Assembly (NCBI GenBank): GCA_002424705.1
Contig: DIKW01000081.1
Span: 20,336-31,356, forward strand
DNA: 11,021 bases
Reading direction: 5' to 3'
DNA from: Geobacter sp. UBA5608
GTDB lineage: Bacteria > Desulfobacterota > Desulfuromonadia > Geobacterales > Pseudopelobacteraceae
The stretch's first letter is position 1, and each line of letters opens with the position of its first letter. Shown here piece by piece: positions 5,851 through 11,021 of this stretch. Below the pieces are notes generated by a model that was given only the letters and a program-made list of their open reading frames with translations, was not told the origin of the DNA and searched no databases. The translations under genes were made by a program, and so were the position numbers.

Positions 5851-6696
5851 CTATCCTGCGGCCTGATGCTGTGTCGGTGAAGGGCAGGACTGCTGCGCTG
5901 CCCGCTCGAAAAAGGCATCGATCCGCTGCAGCCTGGGGCTACGCCGCGGCAGCTCAAGTCGCTCGACGCCGCTGTAGACCGTGAACTGTTCACCCCTCAG
6001 ATACCCGATCAGGGTAATGCCGGCCTGTCGGCAGATGGTGACCGCCATGTCAGTGGGCGAGGTACGGGAAGCGATGCAGGCCACTCCCAGCCGGGCCCCC
6101 TTCAACGCCATCTCGGCCGAGACCCGGCCCGAGGTTGCCAACAGCATACCGGACAGGTCCTGCTGCCGGAAGAGGGCCTCGCCGGCGATCCGGTCCAGGG
6201 TGTTGTGACGACCGATATCCTCGGCGTACAACACCAACTGGCCCTGCAGGTCACCCACCGCCGCCGAGTGGATACCGCCGTGGCTTTTGTACTGGTCGGC
6301 TCGGCGGGCCAGCTCGTCCATCAGCCGGAACAGCGCCTCGGGCGACACCGGGACGGCGGCAACCGCCGCCCCGGACGACTGCTCCAGACTGAAGGTGATG
6401 CCGGTGCCGCAGCCGCTGGTCAAGACCGGCTTGAGCCGCTCCGGCAGTTCCTTTTTGATGCGCACATTGGCCACGCCAAACTCTTCGCAGACAGCCAGCA
6501 GATCGAAATCGTCAATCCGCTCCACAAATCCCTGCAGGCGCAGAAATCCTGCCACCAGAAAACGCAGCTCATGACTGGAGGCCACCAGGGTGGCCAGTTC
6601 CCGCCCGTTCACCTGCAGCGTAAGCGGAAACTCGGCCACAATGCCGGTCTGTTGGGGCATCAGCTGCCCATGGCGGTAGCGGTGTGCAATGTGCAC
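5851..6696 (-). CDS. fdhD: FdhD, sulfur carrier/activation protein for formate dehydrogenase
   Basis: 281-residue FdhD homologue. FdhD passes sulfur from a cysteine desulfurase to the bis-MGD cofactor of formate dehydrogenase, without which the enzyme is inactive. Family marks are EFPLTLQVNGRELA (22-35), TSGCGTGITF (93-102), KSHGGIHSAA (137-146), EDIGRHNTLDRIAGEAL (159-175), LLATSGRVSAEMALKGARLG (185-204) and SRTSPTDMAV (210-219). The usual CxxC loop reads C96-G-T-G99, so the second cysteine is absent. The C-terminal tail (about 255-281) looks unconserved. The GTG start is supported by AAGGAG (complement of 6702-6707) 5 bases upstream. It lies 15 bp after the membrane-subunit gene and ahead of tupA, linking enzyme, maturation and metal supply. 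Confidence 0.93.
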   Translation of the reverse strand: MHIAHRYRHGQLMPQQTGIVAEFPLTLQVNGRELATLVASSHELRFLVAGFLRLQGFVERIDDFDLLAVCEEFGVANVRIKKELPERLKPVLTSGCGTGITFSLEQSSGAAVAAVPVSPEALFRLMDELARRADQYKSHGGIHSAAVGDLQGQLVLYAEDIGRHNTLDRIAGEALFRQQDLSGMLLATSGRVSAEMALKGARLGVACIASRTSPTDMAVTICRQAGITLIGYLRGEQFTVYSGVERLELPRRSPRLQRIDAFFERAAQQSCPSPTQHQAAG

Positions 6697-6711
6697 AGCG
6701 ACTCCTTCCTG

Positions 6712-7926
6712 TCAGGCCTGTTCGGCCTGGACTGCGGCCGGCTTATGCGCCCCGTCCAGTTTGCGGAAGCTATCGGGCATGGCGTAATCCACGGTCTCGG
6801 GATGGTGCTCGAAGATCGGGAAGTACTTGGCGATCAGCACGAAGAACAGCACGTGGGCCGCGATGATCCCCACCGTCACCACGCTCTCGATCAGGGAAGG
6901 GATATAGACCTGCTGATCGGGCTGGATCATGCCGAACATGGAGACGTTGAAACGGTTCAGCACCAGGCCGAAGATCACCATCGTGGCGCCTCGCAACTGC
7001 ATCCGCTTGTCCTCGCGGTTGGCCTTGTTGAGGAACATCACCAGCGGCATCACCACCCCTACCCCCAACTCCACCAGGAACAGCATCAGCAACCAGGGAC
7101 GATCAAACAACGGGCCGTGGCTCAAGAAGATGGTGGCGTACAGTTTCACCAACAGGTAGGCCCCCAGCACCCAGGGCAGGATACGGGTCAGCACCTCCAA
7201 CAGCTCGGACTCGTCGGGCTGGTTCATGTAACGGTGCACCATGGTGGCCTCGATGATGATGATCGAGATGCCGGTGAAGATGGCCGACATCCAGAACAGA
7301 AGCGGCAGCAGCGGGTTGTACCAGAGGGCGTGCAGCTTATCCACGGCGATCAGGAAGAAGGTGCCCAGCGACGACTGGTGCAGGGTTGAGATGGCGGCCG
7401 CGGCGATCACCAGCGGCATCTCCAGCCAGCGCAGCACCCGCAGCGGCAGGCGGTAGCCGAACTTCTCGCAGACCGGCGACAGGAACTCCAGAAACAGCAC
7501 CGTGGTGTAGGCCATCACGCACATCGAGACCTCGAACATCGGCGAGTGTACGTTCCAGTAGACCAGGGTGTGCCAGCCCTTGTGGGGTTGCCCCAGGTCC
7601 AGCAAGAGCCCCACGCAGACCAACGAATAGCCCAGGAAGCCGGTCACGATGGCCGGCCGCACCAGCGGCTCCAGCTTCTTGATATGGAAGCAGTGAACGA
7701 TCGCCCCCAGGGTAAAGGCGCCGGCCGCCAACGGCACGGCGGTCACCACGTCAAAAGAGATCCACAGACCCCAGGGATAGGTGTCGTTCAGGTTGGTGGT
7801 AACCCCCAGGCCGAACACAAAGCGGAGCAGTGAGGCCAAGGCGCCCAGCGCCACCAGCACAATCATAAACTTCAAAAAGCGGTGATAGCCTTTGACTTCA
7901 TCGATAATCAGACGTGCGGCGGTCAT
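6712..7926 (-). CDS. HybB/NrfD-family membrane subunit (quinone-linked) of formate dehydrogenase
   Basis: 404-residue polytopic protein with about ten transmembrane segments: near 17-40, 51-80, 91-110, 128-149, 168-195, 205-230, 246-268, 277-299, 311-333 and 343-370. The stretches TNLNDTYPWGLWISFDV (44-60) and LLLDLGQPHKGW (107-118) are hallmarks of the HybB branch of the NrfD/PsrC superfamily. These carry no haem and exchange electrons with quinone using an Fe-S partner. The position here predicts that it receives electrons from the adjacent Fe-S subunit and reduces menaquinone. The ATG overlaps the Fe-S gene stop (ATGA, 7923-7926), with AAGGAG 7 bases upstream. It replaces the two-haem cytochrome b (FdnI) of the classical formate dehydrogenase-N. 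Family confidence is high; its role in this complex is inferred from the gene order. Confidence 0.88.
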   Translation of the reverse strand: MTAARLIIDEVKGYHRFLKFMIVLVALGALASLLRFVFGLGVTTNLNDTYPWGLWISFDVVTAVPLAAGAFTLGAIVHCFHIKKLEPLVRPAIVTGFLGYSLVCVGLLLDLGQPHKGWHTLVYWNVHSPMFEVSMCVMAYTTVLFLEFLSPVCEKFGYRLPLRVLRWLEMPLVIAAAAISTLHQSSLGTFFLIAVDKLHALWYNPLLPLLFWMSAIFTGISIIIIEATMVHRYMNQPDESELLEVLTRILPWVLGAYLLVKLYATIFLSHGPLFDRPWLLMLFLVELGVGVVMPLVMFLNKANREDKRMQLRGATMVIFGLVLNRFNVSMFGMIQPDQQVYIPSLIESVVTVGIIAAHVLFFVLIAKYFPIFEHHPETVDYAMPDSFRKLDGAHKPAAVQAEQA

Positions 7927-8774
7927 TGCTGATCTCCTTCCTTGGGCTGCTGGTCGGCGTTCTGCCGGCGCTGTTCCTCCTCGCGCCGTACCCGCTCCTT
8001 GCGGTGGTTAAACCAGGACAGGGCCGACAGGGTGCCGCCCACGGTCAGGAAGATACCCGGCACCAGCCGCAGGGCATCCCAGGTATAGGAAGGCAGCGCC
8101 CGGCTGGTGACCGGCTTGAAGCCCAGCTCGTCCAGCGGCTGATGGGTCAGATAAAAGATGCAGGTGCCGCCCGCCTCTTCCTTGCCGTAGATCTTCTTAT
8201 AGTACCGCTCCGGCTTCTCCTTCATCCGCCGTTCAGCCTCTTTAAGCATGGCATCGCGGCCGCCGTAGCTGATGGCGGTCGGGCAGGCGGTCACACAGGC
8301 CGGCTCCAGCCCTTCCTTGATCCGGCTGTAGCAGCCGGTGCATTTGCGCACCAGCGGGAAGGCCTTGCTCCACTCGTACTTGGGGATACCGAACGGGCAG
8401 GCGATCATGCAGAAGCGGCAGCCGATGCAGCGCTGGGCATCGTAGATCACCGGGCCTTCCTTGGTCTTCTTGAAGGCCCCCACCGGGCAGACCGAGGCGC
8501 AGGCCGGGTCGTTGCAATGCATGCACATCTCTTTATAGAAGGCGAACTCGTTCTGACCGTCCTTCTGATAATCGCGGAACTTGATCCGGGTGAAGGTGTA
8601 CTCCGACATGGCCGGCGGGTTCTGGTAGCCTTCGCCGCTGAAGAAGGTGGTCTGCTCGGCCTTCAGCTGGTTCCACTGCTTACAGGCCACCTGGCAGCCA
8701 CGGCAGCCGGTACACTTGGTGGTATCGATCAGAAACGCCTTGTTCTTACTGTAGTCGATGGTTTGTGTGCTCAT
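7923..8774 (-). CDS. Formate dehydrogenase iron-sulfur (beta) subunit, four [4Fe-4S] clusters
   Basis: 283-residue electron-transfer subunit of the FdnH/HybA type. Sixteen cysteines sit in four sets: C21, C24, C27, C31; C84, C87, C92, C96; C116, C119, C122, C126; and C145, C148, C160, C164. All four [4Fe-4S] clusters should therefore form. A hydrophobic segment at about 234-254 (LRLVPGIFLTVGGTLSALSW) would anchor it in the membrane, as in FdnH. A highly charged Arg/Glu/Gln tail (257-283) follows and would then face the cytoplasm. No Tat signal is present, so export would be by hitch-hiking with the catalytic subunit. It overlaps both neighbours by 4 bp (ATGA), which predicts stoichiometric synthesis. 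The role is wiring electrons from the catalytic subunit to the HybB-like protein. Confidence 0.93.
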   Translation of the reverse strand: MSTQTIDYSKNKAFLIDTTKCTGCRGCQVACKQWNQLKAEQTTFFSGEGYQNPPAMSEYTFTRIKFRDYQKDGQNEFAFYKEMCMHCNDPACASVCPVGAFKKTKEGPVIYDAQRCIGCRFCMIACPFGIPKYEWSKAFPLVRKCTGCYSRIKEGLEPACVTACPTAISYGGRDAMLKEAERRMKEKPERYYKKIYGKEEAGGTCIFYLTHQPLDELGFKPVTSRALPSYTWDALRLVPGIFLTVGGTLSALSWFNHRKERVRREEEQRRQNADQQPKEGDQQ

Positions 8775-11021
8775 CCCTTACGCCCCCCCTTCTCGATGTT
8801 GCAGAGAAACGCCTTGAACTCCGGGATGTTGGTGTTGGCGCATCCCACGGTCGGCGTCAGCATATTGCCGCTGTCGCCGGTGGACAGCCCGGCGTAGCCG
8901 AAATGCCAGGGCATGCCGATCTGCTCCACCTTCTGACCGCCCACGTTGAACGGCTTGAGCCGGGAGGTGATCAGCGCCACCGCCTCAATCGAGCCACGCT
9001 CGGTGGTGACGGTCACCTTGTCGCCCCGCTTGATCCCTTTCAGCTTGGCCAGGGATTCGCTCATCTCAACGAACATGCTCGGCACCAGCTCCACCAGCCA
9101 GGGCAGGTTGCGCGTCATGCCACCGGTCTGCCAGTGCTCGGTCATCCGGTAGGTGGTGCCGATGAAGGGGTACTGCTCCAGATTGGAGCTGACGTTCTTG
9201 GGCAGCTTGACCACCGGGTTGTTCTGCACCGCAGACAACAGGTTCTTGGCCGGGCTTTCCACCGGCTCATAATGCTCAGGGAACGGGCCATCCTTCAGAT
9301 CCAGGCCGTACAGGCGGCCATGCCCCTCCGGCAGCATGATGAAGGGGTATTTGCCTTCCTTGTCGTCGGCCATCGGCGGCCAGGGGCCGTCCGGCACATC
9401 TCCCAGCCACTTCTTCTCCGCACCGTTCCAGGCGATGACCGTCCGCTTGGGATTGAACGGCGTCCCCTGCGGGGTGACCGAGGCGCGGTTGTAGAGGATG
9501 CGGCGGTTGACCGGCCAGCACCAGGACCACTTGGGATACATCCCCAGACCGGTCGGATCGCTGTCATCGCGGCGGGCCATCTGGTTGCCGTCATTGGTGT
9601 AGGAGCCGCAGTACAGCCAGCAGCCCGACAGGGTGGAACCATCGGCGGCCAGATACTTGAAGGCCGGCACCTGATCGCCTTTTTTAAAGACCAGGGTCTT
9701 GTCCTTCTCGGTGATGGTCACATCCTTGGTGAAGTATCCGTTGATCTCCTTGGCCACCAGATGGACGTCCGGCTCGTGGCCATGGCCGTAGTTCCAGGAC
9801 AGCTTGGTGAGCGGCTCAGGGAAGGCGCCGCCTTTTTTGTAGAGCGCGGCTACCCGCTTATAGAACTGATCGATGATCCACAGGTCACTCTGGGCCTTGC
9901 CCACCGGCTCAACCGCCTTGTAACGCCACTGGGCCCAGCGCCCCGAGTTGGAGATGGAACCTTCCTTCTCGATGGAGGAGGCGGCCGGCAGCATGAAGAC
10001 CTCGGTCTGAATCTGCTTGGGATCAACACCGGGGCGCTTCCAGAAGATCGAGGTCTCGGTCTCCCACAGGTCCACCGTCACCAGCCACTTAAGCCGGCCC
10101 AGCGCCTCGCGGGCGCTGCCTGAATCGGGACCGCCCACTGCCGGGTTCATCCCCATGCAGACCAGGCCCTCCAGCTCGCCCCTGCCCATCTTCTCAATGA
10201 TCTTGGAATAGGAGTAATTGCCGGACCGCTTGGGCAGATAGTCGTAGCAGAAGTCGTTTTCCGGGGTGGCGTTGTCGCCGTACCAGGCCTTGAGCAGGCT
10301 GGTGATGTACTTAGGCGTGTTGCCCCACCAGTTTGCGCTCTTGGCGTCCTTGGTGGTGGGGGTCCACTTCGCCTTGTAGGCGCCAAGGTTCACGTTATCG
10401 AACTCCGGCGACTTGAGGTAGCCGGGCAGCACATGGAACAACAGACCGTAATCGGTGGAACCCTGCACGTTGGATTCGCCCCGCAGGGCGTTGACCCCGC
10501 CGCCGGCGATGCCGACGTTGCCCAACAGCAGCTGCAACATGGCCACCGCCCGCACGTTCTGGGTGCCGTGGGTTGATTGGGTAATCCCCATGGCGTACAG
10601 GATGGTGCCGGCCTTATCGGCCCGACCGGTGTTACAGAAGGCGTCGGCCACGGCCAGGTAGTCGCCGCGCTTGGTGCCGGTGATCGAGCAGACCGTATCC
10701 AGATCGTAACGGGAGTAGTGCTTCTTCAGCAGTTGATACACGCAACGTGGGTCTTTCAGGCTGGTGTCCCGTTTCGGATTACCGGAGCCGTCCAGCTCAT
10801 AGGCCCAGGCCTTGGCGTCGTAGCTCTGTTCCTGATCGTCAAAAGAACAGAACAGCCCCTCCTCGAAGGCATATTTGTCATTAATGATGAACGAGGCGTT
10901 GGTGTAGTCCCGCACGTACTCGAGATGCACCAGATTGTTCTTGAGGGCGTAGTTGATCAGACCGCCCAGGAAGGCGATATCGGTGCCGGGGCGGACCTGG
11001 GCATAGATGTCGGCCTTGGAG
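8771..11021 (-). CDS. fdnG: Formate dehydrogenase catalytic (alpha) subunit, FdnG type; N-terminal part outside window
   Basis: Molybdopterin-family oxidoreductase that oxidises formate to CO2 at a Mo/W-bis-MGD centre. The frame stays open to the window edge; the GTG at 10930 is only an internal codon, and 30 in-frame residues precede it (SKADIYAQVRPGTDIAFL and on). About 749 residues are visible of a family length near 1000. FdnG marks are GGLINYALKNNLVHLEYVRD, FDDQEQSYDAKAWAYE, MGITQSTHGTQNVRAVAMLQ, LLLGNVGIAGGGVNALRGES, NVQGSTDYGLL and, near the C-terminus, the dinucleotide-binding domain from about VPSMFVEMSESLAKLKG to GMPWHFGYAG. The twin-arginine signal, first Fe-S cluster and active-site Cys or Sec lie upstream, so export and selenocysteine use cannot be seen. 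The stop overlaps the Fe-S subunit start (ATGA, 8771-8774). The neighbouring tungstate transporter suggests a tungsten enzyme. Confidence 0.93.
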   Translation of the reverse strand, partial: SKADIYAQVRPGTDIAFLGGLINYALKNNLVHLEYVRDYTNASFIINDKYAFEEGLFCSFDDQEQSYDAKAWAYELDGSGNPKRDTSLKDPRCVYQLLKKHYSRYDLDTVCSITGTKRGDYLAVADAFCNTGRADKAGTILYAMGITQSTHGTQNVRAVAMLQLLLGNVGIAGGGVNALRGESNVQGSTDYGLLFHVLPGYLKSPEFDNVNLGAYKAKWTPTTKDAKSANWWGNTPKYITSLLKAWYGDNATPENDFCYDYLPKRSGNYSYSKIIEKMGRGELEGLVCMGMNPAVGGPDSGSAREALGRLKWLVTVDLWETETSIFWKRPGVDPKQIQTEVFMLPAASSIEKEGSISNSGRWAQWRYKAVEPVGKAQSDLWIIDQFYKRVAALYKKGGAFPEPLTKLSWNYGHGHEPDVHLVAKEINGYFTKDVTITEKDKTLVFKKGDQVPAFKYLAADGSTLSGCWLYCGSYTNDGNQMARRDDSDPTGLGMYPKWSWCWPVNRRILYNRASVTPQGTPFNPKRTVIAWNGAEKKWLGDVPDGPWPPMADDKEGKYPFIMLPEGHGRLYGLDLKDGPFPEHYEPVESPAKNLLSAVQNNPVVKLPKNVSSNLEQYPFIGTTYRMTEHWQTGGMTRNLPWLVELVPSMFVEMSESLAKLKGIKRGDKVTVTTERGSIEAVALITSRLKPFNVGGQKVEQIGMPWHFGYAGLSTGDSGNMLTPTVGCANTNIPEFKAFLCNIEKGGRKG

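Noticed and set aside
5826..5993. Longer tupA start reaching into fdhD
   Set aside because: ATG 5825 has an ideal ribosome-binding site and begins a textbook signal peptide; the extension overlaps the fdhD coding sequence and would bury the signal peptide.
6712..8774. HybA/HybB-like genes as part of a NiFe hydrogenase operon
   Set aside because: No hydrogenase large or small subunit is present; the overlapping upstream gene is a formate dehydrogenase catalytic subunit and fdhD follows.
8765..10123. 452-codon plus-strand open frame opposite the formate dehydrogenase alpha subunit
   Set aside because: It lies wholly antisense to a clear FdnG-type gene, its His/Gly/Val/Leu-rich translation resembles no family, and GC-rich codons on the other strand commonly keep such frames open. 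The same applies to 6205-7389 and 7914-8897.

Overview
The window looks like chromosomal DNA of an anaerobic, respiring bacterium of the Geobacter/Trichlorobacter/Pelobacter type (Desulfuromonadales). This placement is inferred from protein style and gene combination (a periplasmic-type formate dehydrogenase with a quinone-linked membrane subunit, a tungstate transporter, moderately high GC); no database search was possible.

Left part, plus strand (1-2413): the 3' end of argS is followed by a membrane-anchored SPOR-domain protein. Next comes an initiator tRNA-fMet gene with its own promoter and terminator, then a compact HigB/HigA-type toxin-antitoxin operon. Just after higA, the 3' half of the same tRNA, its CCA and its terminator occur a second time (about 88-90 bp, nearly identical). 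The toxin-antitoxin pair is therefore bracketed by direct repeats, as if it were a tiny element (about 825 bp per unit) in the 3' end of the tRNA gene. No integrase is present.

Right part, minus strand (11021 down to 2416): one tightly packed gene run that is very probably a single operon. In transcription order it holds a formate dehydrogenase catalytic subunit (its 5' end lies outside the window), a four-cluster Fe-S subunit, a HybB/NrfD-type integral membrane subunit, FdhD, the tungstate ABC transporter TupA-TupB-TupC, and a fused MogA-MobB protein. The first two junctions, and the tupB/tupC junction, are 4-bp ATGA or GTGA overlaps. The run ends in a strong hairpin terminator facing the toxin-antitoxin terminator. 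The proposed logic is that the cell imports tungstate (TupABC), loads and adapts the pyranopterin cofactor (Mog-MobB), and sulfurates/activates the enzyme (FdhD). The enzyme then oxidises formate at FdnG, and electrons pass through the Fe-S subunit to quinone through the HybB-like protein.

No intergenic stretch exceeds about 300 bp. No CRISPR array, IS element, rRNA or origin was seen. The long plus-strand ORFs opposite the formate dehydrogenase operon are shadows. The most unusual structure is the tRNA-bracketed toxin-antitoxin unit.
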